The position numbers and the translations under genes were made by a program. The notes under the pieces were generated by a model, which was not told the origin of the DNA, did no database searches, and was given only the letters and a program-made list of their open reading frames with translations. From JBQTKD01 sp052386455 (GTDB lineage Bacteria; Actinomycetota; Actinomycetes; Sporichthyales; Sporichthyaceae), in contig JBQTKD010000030.1 of the NCBI GenBank assembly GCA_052386455.1, forward strand, positions 23,732-87,731: a stretch of 64,000 nucleotides of DNA, written 5' to 3'. Shown in pieces: positions 16,066-23,512 of this stretch (the first letter of the stretch is position 1; each line of letters begins with the position of its first letter).

Positions 16066-17771
16066 CGGCGAGCGATCTCGTGCTCGATGACGCCGCGGAG
16101 GACCCCCGGCTCCTCGCGCTCGCGGTGTCGGGCGAGGCGCCGCCCGGTATCGACTGCGCGGACCTGCACAAACTTGCGCTGCTCTCGATGCTGGTGTCCG
16201 ACCGCCCGGAGGCGGAGATCGTCCGCCTCGCCGCGGCCGCCTGCCCGAGCCTTGCACCGGACGTGCGCACCAGCTTCCACCTCCCGCCAACGGGATGGTG
16301 GCCGGCGCGCCCCGACGGCATCGAGGACGCCGAACTCGCCGCCGCCGGCGGCCCGGGGGTGTCCCGCCGAGAGACCGACGACGGACCGGTCTACCTCCTG
16401 GCGGTGCGCTGCTTCGGGCTGCGGCTGGGTCATCTGGTGCTGCAGTCCGCGAAGGAACTGACCGAGCGTCAGCTGTTCCCGATGCAGGTCCTCGCCCAGC
16501 AGTTGGCGGTCGCCCTGGACAACGCCCGGCGCCACGCCCGAGAGCAGGCCATGGTGGCGGAGCTCGGCGCGGTCAACGCGCGGCTGGACGGCAAGGTGGA
16601 CGAGCTGCGCCGGCTCTTGGACACGCACAGCCGGCTTGCGCAGGTGGCCGGTCGCGGGGGCGGCGTCTCGGGCATCGTGGCGGCGGTTGCCGAACTCTCC
16701 GGCCGCCCCGCGCTCGTCGAGGACGAGACGGGCTCCGTGCTGGCGCACAGCGCCTGCTGGCCCGCGGACGTCGGCTTCCCGGCCGCGCGGGAGAAGCTTC
16801 TGGAGCGCCTGCGGCGCGAGCCGCGCCCGATTCGGGAGGGCGACGACCTCGTCGCGCTCGCCGGGCATCGCGCGGAGTCGGCCGCCGTCCTGCGGCTCTA
16901 CGACCCCGCCGCCACCGCGTCCGAGCACGATCTCACCATGCTCGAGCACGCCGCGACGATCGTCGCGATGGAGCTCGCCCGATCGGCGTCGGTGGCCGAG
17001 GCGGAACTGCGCCTGCGCCGCGACCTCGTCGAAGAGCTGCTGTTGGGCATGCCCGAGGAGGCCGCTCGAATCCGAGCCGACGCGCTGGGCGTCGACCTCG
17101 CGCGCCCGCGCCGGGTGACCGTGATCCGGCGCTGCGAGGAGGCGCCCGCGGCGACCGTCGACGCGCTGCTGCCAGTGCTGCGCCGATCGCTGCGCCGGCT
17201 CGGCGAAGACTGCCTGCCGGTCGCGCGAGGCAACGAGGTCCTCTGTCTGGCCGGGGCGGACGTGGACTGGTCCGCCGCGGCTGCGCTCCTCCGCGACGAT
17301 CGAGCCGGGGGGCCGTATCGGATCGGCGTCGGGAGCCGGTGCACCAAGGTTTCCGACTATCCCGTCAGCCTGCGCCATGCCCGGCACGCGGTGGCGCTGG
17401 GCGAGCCGACACCGGCGGACGGTGCGGTGGTGCGCTTCGACGACCTCGGCGTCTACCGCCTCCTGGCCTTGAACAACGACCCGGCCGAGCTCGCCCACTA
17501 CATCGACGAATGGCTGGGCGTGCTGCTGCGCTACGACGCCGGCAAGTCCGCCGAACTGGTTCCCACGCTCTCCACCTATCTGCGCACCGGCGGGTCGATC
17601 GCCGCCACCGCCGAGGCGCTGACGATCCACCGCAGCACCGTGAAGTACCGCCTGGCCCGGATCGAGGAACTCACCGGCCGCAACCCCAACGATCCGGAAG
17701 TCCAGTTCGCGATGCAGCTGGCCCTGCACGCGCTGCGCACCAGAGACGGACTCGGCGGCGGAGGTTCGTGA
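16062..17771 (+). CDS. PucR/CdaR-type transcriptional regulator with GAF-like domain
   Basis: A 569-residue regulator. The N-terminal part (about 1-220) has GAF-like features (LTERQLFPMQVLAQQLAVALDNARRHA). A coiled-coil and a second sensory module follow. The C-terminus is the PucR/CdaR helix-turn-helix: STYLRTGGSIAATAEALTIHRSTVKYRLARIEELTGRN. Start GTG 16062 overlaps the MEDS gene stop by four bases. It is the last gene of the 12600-17771 operon and probably activates it and the flanking operons. The ligand is unknown; the MEDS protein may feed it a signal. Confidence 0.88.
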   Translation: MTASDLVLDDAAEDPRLLALAVSGEAPPGIDCADLHKLALLSMLVSDRPEAEIVRLAAAACPSLAPDVRTSFHLPPTGWWPARPDGIEDAELAAAGGPGVSRRETDDGPVYLLAVRCFGLRLGHLVLQSAKELTERQLFPMQVLAQQLAVALDNARRHAREQAMVAELGAVNARLDGKVDELRRLLDTHSRLAQVAGRGGGVSGIVAAVAELSGRPALVEDETGSVLAHSACWPADVGFPAAREKLLERLRREPRPIREGDDLVALAGHRAESAAVLRLYDPAATASEHDLTMLEHAATIVAMELARSASVAEAELRLRRDLVEELLLGMPEEAARIRADALGVDLARPRRVTVIRRCEEAPAATVDALLPVLRRSLRRLGEDCLPVARGNEVLCLAGADVDWSAAAALLRDDRAGGPYRIGVGSRCTKVSDYPVSLRHARHAVALGEPTPADGAVVRFDDLGVYRLLALNNDPAELAHYIDEWLGVLLRYDAGKSAELVPTLSTYLRTGGSIAATAEALTIHRSTVKYRLARIEELTGRNPNDPEVQFAMQLALHALRTRDGLGGGGS

Positions 17772-17861
17772 TTCCTTCCTGCATTGTGGACAAGGCGAAC
17801 CTCTCCGTTTCGTCTGTCGCAGGCGAGACCGGCACCAGTGGGCCTGCGTAGCGTGACGGAC
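17772..17861 (+). promoter_or_regulatory. Promoter/operator region of the xecD-like operon
   Basis: This 90-base gap contains GGACAAGG (17788-17795, shared with 12533-12540) and an imperfect inverted repeat with arms 17807-17816 and 17820-17829 (eight of ten pairs). A TAGCGT -10-like box at 17849-17854 ends seven bases before GTG 17862, suggesting a leaderless start. No clear -35 is seen. Confidence 0.4.
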
Positions 17862-18614
17862 GTGGCCAATTCATACGACCTCGCCGACCGGACCGTGTTC
17901 GTCACCGGAGGAGCTCGCGGGCTGGGCCGGGAAGTCGCCGCGCTGGCGATCGCCTCGGGAGCCCGGGTGGCGATCGCCGACCTGCGCGACACCGACGTCG
18001 CCGCCAAGGAACTGGGCGCGTGGGGCGTGGACATGGACGTCGCCGACCCGGCCTCGGTCGCGGCCGGCGTCGCGGCCGCCGAGGCCGAACTCGGCCGCAT
18101 CGACGTGCTGGTGAACAACGCCGGCATCTCCGGCGTCGGGGACCCGAAGCCGCTCTTCGAGACCTCGCTCGAGGAGTGGCAGGCGATCATGGGCGTCAAC
18201 CTGACCGGCCCGTGGCTCGTCGCCAAGGCAGTCGCTCCCGGCATGCTCGCCCGCGGCGAGGGAGTGATCGTGAACGTCGCCTCGGTCGGCGGCGTGCTGG
18301 CCCTGCGCGGGCGCGGCCCCTACTGCGCGAGCAAGGCCGCGCTCGTGCACCTCACCAAGGCGATGGCCGCCGAATACGCGAGCCGCGGGCTGCGGATCAA
18401 CGCGATCGGCCCCGGCTGGATGGACACCCCGTTCATCCGCTGGCGCCTCGAGGATCCCGAGCTCGGCCCGGCCCTGCTGGCCAAGATTCCGCAGGGCCGG
18501 GTCGTCACAGCGGCCGAGATCGCCGAGATGGTCGTCTTCCTCGCCTCGCCCGGGGCCGCCTACGTCAACGGCGCGCACCTGCTCGCCGACGGCGCGATGT
18601 CGACGAGCTTGTGA
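17862..18614 (+). CDS. xecD: (R)-2-hydroxypropyl-CoM dehydrogenase-like SDR
   Basis: A 250-residue SDR (TGGARGLG, NNAGISG, catalytic Ser141, Tyr154, Lys158). It carries the features that let XecD bind the sulfonate of CoM: an Arg two residues past the GRG before the catalytic Tyr (Arg151 in RGRGPYCASK, XecD Arg152) and Arg195 in TPFIRWRLEDPEL (XecD Arg196 in its WRL motif). The flanking strings, including LLAKIPQ and YVNGAHLLADGA, also match XecD as I remember it. It would oxidise hydroxyalkyl-CoM to ketoalkyl-CoM with NAD. Start GTG 17862 fits a leaderless promoter; GTG 17853 is an in-frame alternative. A CoM-transferase-like gene follows after seven bases. Confidence 0.82.
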   Translation: MANSYDLADRTVFVTGGARGLGREVAALAIASGARVAIADLRDTDVAAKELGAWGVDMDVADPASVAAGVAAAEAELGRIDVLVNNAGISGVGDPKPLFETSLEEWQAIMGVNLTGPWLVAKAVAPGMLARGEGVIVNVASVGGVLALRGRGPYCASKAALVHLTKAMAAEYASRGLRINAIGPGWMDTPFIRWRLEDPELGPALLAKIPQGRVVTAAEIAEMVVFLASPGAAYVNGAHLLADGAMSTSL

Positions 18615-18621
18615 GCCGACC

Positions 18622-19767
18622 GTGAACACCGTGACGACCCTTGAGCCGATGCGCATCGCCGGGCAGGAACGTCTGTTGCCGACCACGATGGTCGGCAACT
18701 ACCCCAACCCGTCGTGGTACGTCGACCAACCGTGGGCGGTCTTCCCGGACGAGCCGGGCGCCGTTGCGGGCCGTTCGCGGGCCGGATACGCGACTGCGGC
18801 GGACCCGGAGGCCCTGCCGCGCGAGGCGTTCTACGACGCCGTCGCGGCGATCGTGCAGGACCAGGTGGACGCCGGCCTCGACGTGATCGCCGACGGGCGC
18901 GTGTACGGCGGCGCGAGCGCGTACGGCCAGATTTTCTTCCACTACTACGAGCGGCTGGTCGGCTTCGAGATCCCGCAGTGCAGCGAGTTCGCCTCGCCGC
19001 GATGTACCGGGCCGGTGTCCCTGCGCTGTCCGCTGCACCTGGAGACGCTGCACGCGGTTCGGCGGGCGACGACCCTGCCGGTCAAGGTGTCCTACACCGG
19101 CCTGCAGGTCCTCACCCTGTTCGCCGAGGACGCCTACTACGGCTCGCAGCGCGATCTCGCCACCGCTCTGGCCGACGCCCTGCGGGAGGACTTCCTGCGC
19201 CTGGCGGACGCGGGCGTGGACATCGTCCAGATCGACGAGTTCCTCTGGTCGCACGGCGTCAGCGACTGGGAGATCGAGCTGCTCAACCGCGCGGTGCGCG
19301 GCGTGGACACGCAGTTCTGGGTCCACGTCTGCCGCACCGGGAGCGCCCGCCCGCGACCTCTGCTCGTGGGCGGGGGGCGGCACGGCTTCAAGCGGTACAC
19401 CCTCGGCGACGAAGCCGGCGGTCCCGACGAGGCGCCCGGCCCGCTGGGCGCCCTGTGGCCTACCGTGCTGGATGCAGACGTACACGTCCTGAACACCGAG
19501 GCGCTCGACGCCGAGGACATCGTTGCGTTCCGCGAATCGCCCTGGCCGGGCGACGTGGTTGCCGGGGTGATCGACGTGCGGAGCGAGAAGGTGGAGAGCG
19601 CGGAGACCGTGGCCGATCGCATTCGCGACGTACTAGCCGTCGTGCCCGCGCACCGCGTCGGGCTGACGACCAGTTGCGGGCTGGTAAAGCTGCCGCGCGA
19701 CGTGGCCAGGGCCAAGCTCTTCGCCCTGACCGCGGGTGCGGCAATCGTGCGAGCGGAGCTCTCGTGA
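18622..19767 (+). CDS. Epoxyalkane:CoM transferase (XecA/EtnE-like, copy 2)
   Basis: A 381-residue zinc enzyme of the MetE fold, the length expected of epoxyalkane:CoM transferase, which opens an epoxide with the thiol of CoM to give hydroxyalkyl-CoM. Zinc ligands: His235-Val-Cys237 (FWVHVCRTG) and Cys352 (LTTSCGLVKLP). N-terminus LLPTTMVGNYPNPSWY and DGRVYGGASAYGQIFFHYYER resemble EtnE/XecA as I recall them. It lies between the XecD-like SDR and ComA, overlapping ComA by four bases, so dehydrogenase, transferase and CoM synthesis are encoded together. This makes it the stronger of the two transferase candidates. Confidence 0.86.
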   Translation: MNTVTTLEPMRIAGQERLLPTTMVGNYPNPSWYVDQPWAVFPDEPGAVAGRSRAGYATAADPEALPREAFYDAVAAIVQDQVDAGLDVIADGRVYGGASAYGQIFFHYYERLVGFEIPQCSEFASPRCTGPVSLRCPLHLETLHAVRRATTLPVKVSYTGLQVLTLFAEDAYYGSQRDLATALADALREDFLRLADAGVDIVQIDEFLWSHGVSDWEIELLNRAVRGVDTQFWVHVCRTGSARPRPLLVGGGRHGFKRYTLGDEAGGPDEAPGPLGALWPTVLDADVHVLNTEALDAEDIVAFRESPWPGDVVAGVIDVRSEKVESAETVADRIRDVLAVVPAHRVGLTTSCGLVKLPRDVARAKLFALTAGAAIVRAELS

Positions 19768-20576
19768 GTCCCGACTTTCTGGCGCTGCCCGTGCGCTCGG
19801 AGAAGCCGCGGACCGCGGGCCTGACGCACATGCTGGACAAGGGCCTGCCCGAGGCGATGCTCGCGTCGGTACTCGAGCTCGCCGGCGCCTACGTGGACAT
19901 CGTGAAGATGGGCTGGGGCACCGCCTACGTGACCCCGCCCGCGGTCGCCAAGGCCAAGGCCGCGCGCTGCCGCGCGGCGGGAGTGCACGTGTCGCCGGGC
20001 GGGACGCTGTTCGAACTGGCGGTCAGCCAGGACCGCGTCGTCGAGTTCGCGCGCTGGGCGGGCGAGATCGGCTTCGACACGATCGAGATCTCCGACGGCA
20101 CCGTGGATCTGGGCGCGGTCCGGCGGCGCAAGCTGATCCGCGAGCTATCGGCCGATTTCCGCGTCGTCTCCGAGGTGGGCTGCAAGGACGGCGCCGCCGA
20201 CGTCGACGCGAGCGTGTGGGCCGAGTCCATGCTCGACGACCTCGACGCCGGATGCGCCTACGTCATCGCCGAGGGCCGCGAGTCCGGCACCGTCGGCGTG
20301 TACGACGCGACCGGCAGGCCGCGCGCGGACCTCGTCGAAACCGTGCTCGCCCGGGTGCCCGCCGACCGGATCATCTTCGAGACCCCGACCAAGGCCCAGC
20401 AGGCCTGGTTCGTCGAACGTCTCGGCGCGGAGGCAAACCTCGGCAACGTCGCCCCCGAGGACCTGATCGGCCTCGAAACTCTGCGTCGCGGCCTGCGCGC
20501 CGACACCGTCACCCTCGCCGTCGCCTCCTGGACCAACGCCTGGGCCACCCGGGCCCTGTTCGACACGCACGGCTAG
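19764..20576 (+). CDS. comA: Phosphosulfolactate synthase, coenzyme M biosynthesis
   Basis: A 270-residue (beta/alpha)8 protein matching ComA, which adds sulfite to phosphoenolpyruvate to form phosphosulfolactate, the first committed step of CoM synthesis. Visible motifs: RTAGLTHMLDKGLP at the N-terminus, YVDIVKMGWGTAYV, IEISDGTVDL, SEVGCKDG, IAEGRESGTVG and IIFETPTKAQQAWF. Start GTG 19764 overlaps the CoM-transferase stop. No homologues of later steps (phosphatase, dehydrogenase, decarboxylase) are in this window, so they would have to be elsewhere. The stop at 20574-20576 coincides with the broken end of the opposite-strand membrane-protein gene. Confidence 0.92.
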   Translation: MSPDFLALPVRSEKPRTAGLTHMLDKGLPEAMLASVLELAGAYVDIVKMGWGTAYVTPPAVAKAKAARCRAAGVHVSPGGTLFELAVSQDRVVEFARWAGEIGFDTIEISDGTVDLGAVRRRKLIRELSADFRVVSEVGCKDGAADVDASVWAESMLDDLDAGCAYVIAEGRESGTVGVYDATGRPRADLVETVLARVPADRIIFETPTKAQQAWFVERLGAEANLGNVAPEDLIGLETLRRGLRADTVTLAVASWTNAWATRALFDTHG

Positions 20577-21005
20577 CCAGACGACGCCCAGGGCCACGAG
20601 CAGGAGCTCGGCAGCGGATGCGGCCAGGTCGACCGGGCCGATCGCCTCGGCCGTGCGGTGCGGCCCGACCGGCACACCGGCCGTACGGCTCAGGACCCAC
20701 ACCGCGAGAACCGCCGTGTTCGCCACAATGCCCGGAACCAGCAGGCGGCGCGAGCGCAGAATCGCCGCACCCCAGGCAATCTGACTGAGCGTCACAACAA
20801 CGAAGAACACGCCGTACAGCGCAGATTCGGCCACGTGGTGCGGGGGTGCGGCCGCGTGCGCGCACCCGGCGACCGTCGACGCCGCCGCGAGGGTGCGAAC
20901 CGGCGGCCCGCCCGGTTCGCACCCTCGCGGGTGGACCGCGAGCCACACCCACCCGGCGAAGAACAGGACCGCGGCCAACACCAGGGCGTGCGGAGCGTGC
21001 TCCAC
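20145..21005 (-). CDS. Four-helix membrane protein whose 3' end runs antisense into comA
   Basis: From ATG 21005 the frame encodes about 143 residues that look like a small membrane protein with four hydrophobic segments (around 8-24, 60-80, 90-110, 125-142). After LGVVWLAV, which falls exactly at the comA stop, the frame continues for 430 bases antisense to comA as low-complexity Gly/Asp-rich sequence. I take only 20577-21005 to be the original gene; its own stop seems lost. It is separated from the hybrid kinase (21007) by one base and is transcribed in the same direction, so it may once have been that kinase's partner. Function unknown. Confidence 0.45.
   Translation of the reverse strand: MEHAPHALVLAAVLFFAGWVWLAVHPRGCEPGGPPVRTLAAASTVAGCAHAAAPPHHVAESALYGVFFVVVTLSQIAWGAAILRSRRLLVPGIVANTAVLAVWVLSRTAGVPVGPHRTAEAIGPVDLAASAAELLLVALGVVWLAVRVEQGPGGPGVGPGGDGEGDGVGAQAATQSFEADQVLGGDVAEVCLRAETFDEPGLLGLGRGLEDDPVGGHPGEHGFDEVRARPAGRVVHADGAGLAALGDDVGASGVEVVEHGLGPHARVDVGGAVLAAHLGDDAEIGR
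20885..20930. repeat. 19-bp perfect inverted repeat with 8-base loop
   Basis: Arms 20885-20903 and 20912-20930 are exact reverse complements (core GAGGGTGCGAACCGG), loop CGGCCCGC. It lies inside the membrane-protein frame, where it encodes a loop after the first helix. Such a long perfect GC-rich hairpin in a coding region looks like an inserted palindromic element. It could also stop transcripts running out of comA. I found no second copy in the window. Confidence 0.85.
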
Positions 21006-21006
21006 G

Positions 21007-23415
21007 TCAGCCGCCCTTCGAAGACGTCGTCGTCAGCCGCTCGAGGAGTTCCGCGGCCACGCGCCGGTACTCGGCCAGGGCCGCCTCGCCGTGCAGCACG
21101 AGGTCCGCGCGGACGTCCCGCGAACCGGCCGCGCGCTCCAGTTCGGAGAGCAGGCGCGCCAGGCGGCGCGCGCCGATCGTCGCGGACGCGGCACGCAGGG
21201 CGTGCGCGATCCGGAGTGCCGCGGCGCGATCGTCGGTGTCGAGGGCCGCCCGAAGTTCGTCGGCGCGCACGTCGGCTTCGGCCAGGTAGGCGGAGAGGAA
21301 GGTCGGGCCGAGGTCGGCCTCCGCGATGCCGACCTGCGCTGCCAGCGCCGCCAGAACTGCACCGTCGATCGACGGTCCCTCCGAGCCGTCGGGCTCGCCG
21401 ACGTGCACCGGCACCACGCCGCCGCCGAGGACGGCGCGCAGGTCGCGCTCGCGGACCGGCTTGGCGAGATAGGCGTCCATGCCGGCGGCCAGGCAGGCCT
21501 CGCGGTCGGACAGCATCGCGCTGGCGGTCATGGCGACGATGCGCGGCTGACGTTCGGCGGGCAGCTCGGCACGGATGCGTCGGGTTGCCTCCAGTCCGTC
21601 CATCTGCGGCATCTGAACGTCCATCAGAACGACGTCGTAGGGCCGGGACTGGACCGCCTCGACGGCCTCTTGCCCGTTGCCGACGGTGTCGACCTGGGTG
21701 ACGCCGAGCGAACGGAGCAGCAGGCGCCCGACCTTCTGGTTCGTGAGGTTGTCCTCGGCGTAGAGCACGCGCAGCGCAGCGCCGCCGGGCAGCGTCCGCT
21801 CCACCGTGCGCGGGCCCGGGAGCACCGGCGGTGCCGCGCCGAGGGCGCGTTCGAGTGCGTCGCGCAGGACCTGCACCTTGACGGGCTTGAACATGGTGGC
21901 GCGGAACAGGGCCCGTTCGGCCGGTGCGAGCTTGTTGCCGTAGCTGGTCAGCAGGACCAGGGGGAGCGCAGCGGTGGGAGGCCTGCCGGCCAGTTCGGCG
22001 GCGAGCGCGGCGCCGTCCATGTCCGGCATGTTGAAGTCGAGGAGTGCGGCGTCCCAGGGGCCTTCGGCGGCGAGCGCGGCGGCGGGTCCGTCGGCTTCGG
22101 TGCACTCGACGCCCCAGTTCTCCAACTGCAGGCGCAGCACGCGGCGGTTCGTCGCGTTGTCGTCGACGATGAGCATTCGGCGCCCGGCCAGTGTTTCGGG
22201 CCGCGCAACAGTCCCCAGCAGGTTCGGCGGGCAGGGCGCGACCTTGGCGGTGAACCGGAACTCCGACCCCTGTCCGGGCGTGGACTCGACCGTGAGCTCA
22301 CCGCCCATGGCCGCGACCAGGCGGCTGCAGATCGCCAGGCCGAGCCCCGTGCCGCCGTAGACGCGGGTGGTGCTGGCGTCGACCTGGCTGAACGGGTCGA
22401 ACAGGCGGCCGATGGCCTCGGCGGGGATGCCGATGCCCGTGTCCGCGACGCGTACCTCCAGGACCGGATCCTCTGCGGTGCCGATCGCCCGCACCGTCAC
22501 CAGCACCTCGCCGGTCTGCGTGAACTTCACCGCGTTGGACAGCAGGTTCACCAGGACCTGGCGGAAGCGGGTGAGGTCGCCGACGACCCGGCCGGGCCCG
22601 GCCGGGTCCACGTAGCTGACCAGATCGAGGTCCTTCGCGGCCGCTGCGGGCGTGACCAGGTCGACCGCCGCCTCCAGTGCCTCGACCAGGTCGAACGGAG
22701 TCTCCTCGAGTTCGAGTTCGCCGGCCTCGATCTTCGAGTAGTCGAGGATGTCGTTGATGACGTCGAGCAACGCGTCCCCGCTGGCACGGACGGTCTCGGC
22801 AAACTCGCGCTGCGTAGGGTCCAGGTCCGTGTCGAGCAGGAGGCCGGTCATCCCGACCACGGCGTTCATCGGGGTCCGGATCTCGTGGCTCATCGTCGCG
22901 AGGAACGCGGACTTCGCGGCCGCGGCGGCCAACGCGGCGTCGCGCGCCTCGGCCATGGCGTGCGCGGCGCGCTGGTCCGCGGCCCGGCGGGCCTCCGCCA
23001 CGGCCTGTTCCGCCTCGAGCGCCGCGACGCGCTGCGCTTCGCGCATGTCCTCGAACAGGGTCGCGCCGCGCATGAGGGAGCCATAGGTGGTGCGCAGGGT
23101 CCAGTAGTAGGCGGCGATTCCGGCGGTGAAGACCTCCCACAGCGCCGAGTGCCAGCCGATGCTCACCGGATTCGGGCGCCCGGCCTGCAGCGCGGTGAGC
23201 GTGTGGACGGCGTGCATGCCGTGTCCAACGGCGCACGTGAAGAAGATCAGCGCGGTGGCGGCGCCGAGACGGTTCGACCGGAGCTGCCGGCTCTGCAAGA
23301 GGGGGACGAGGATTGCGCCGGTGATGCCGAAATAGGCGATCGCGACCAGCATGTTGGCAACGAGGGAGATCCAGGCCCAATCCACACCGAAGTTGTCGGA
23401 CGGTTGGACTCGCAA
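21007..23415 (-). CDS. Hybrid histidine kinase with ethylene-receptor-like membrane domain, two receivers and HPt
   Basis: An 802-residue phosphorelay kinase. Residues about 14-108 form three membrane helices with the ethylene-receptor pattern: AIAYF with Tyr28 and, 33 residues on, Cys61-x3-His65, the spacing of Arabidopsis ETR1 Tyr32, Cys65 and His69. ETR1 Asp25 is Asn21 here. A coiled coil leads to HisKA (MSHEIRTPMN, His177), HATPase (NLLSNAVKFT, DTGIGIP, GTGLGLAI), receiver 1 (LIVDDNATNRR, LLDFNMPD), receiver 2 (LYAEDNLTNQ, LMDVQMPQMDG) and a C-terminal HPt domain (RIAHALRAAS). Start TTG 23413-23415 is the best placed but uncertain. Its position 2.4 kb from the alkene/epoxide genes suggests small-alkene or copper-linked sensing; unproven. 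Confidence 0.85.
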   Translation of the reverse strand: MRVQPSDNFGVDWAWISLVANMLVAIAYFGITGAILVPLLQSRQLRSNRLGAATALIFFTCAVGHGMHAVHTLTALQAGRPNPVSIGWHSALWEVFTAGIAAYYWTLRTTYGSLMRGATLFEDMREAQRVAALEAEQAVAEARRAADQRAAHAMAEARDAALAAAAAKSAFLATMSHEIRTPMNAVVGMTGLLLDTDLDPTQREFAETVRASGDALLDVINDILDYSKIEAGELELEETPFDLVEALEAAVDLVTPAAAAKDLDLVSYVDPAGPGRVVGDLTRFRQVLVNLLSNAVKFTQTGEVLVTVRAIGTAEDPVLEVRVADTGIGIPAEAIGRLFDPFSQVDASTTRVYGGTGLGLAICSRLVAAMGGELTVESTPGQGSEFRFTAKVAPCPPNLLGTVARPETLAGRRMLIVDDNATNRRVLRLQLENWGVECTEADGPAAALAAEGPWDAALLDFNMPDMDGAALAAELAGRPPTAALPLVLLTSYGNKLAPAERALFRATMFKPVKVQVLRDALERALGAAPPVLPGPRTVERTLPGGAALRVLYAEDNLTNQKVGRLLLRSLGVTQVDTVGNGQEAVEAVQSRPYDVVLMDVQMPQMDGLEATRRIRAELPAERQPRIVAMTASAMLSDREACLAAGMDAYLAKPVRERDLRAVLGGGVVPVHVGEPDGSEGPSIDGAVLAALAAQVGIAEADLGPTFLSAYLAEADVRADELRAALDTDDRAAALRIAHALRAASATIGARRLARLLSELERAAGSRDVRADLVLHGEAALAEYRRVAAELLERLTTTSSKGG

Positions 23416-23512
23416 GTTGAGCCGGACGGCGGACCTTTACCCCGCGTGGGCAATCGTTTCGGCATGCTACTGTTCCATTACGTTGCACCACATACTTGTA
23501 GAAGGAGTGCAG

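Noticed and set aside
18622..19767. Cobalamin-independent methionine synthase
   Set aside because: Only the catalytic half is present, length is 381 rather than about 750 residues, and the neighbours are CoM genes.
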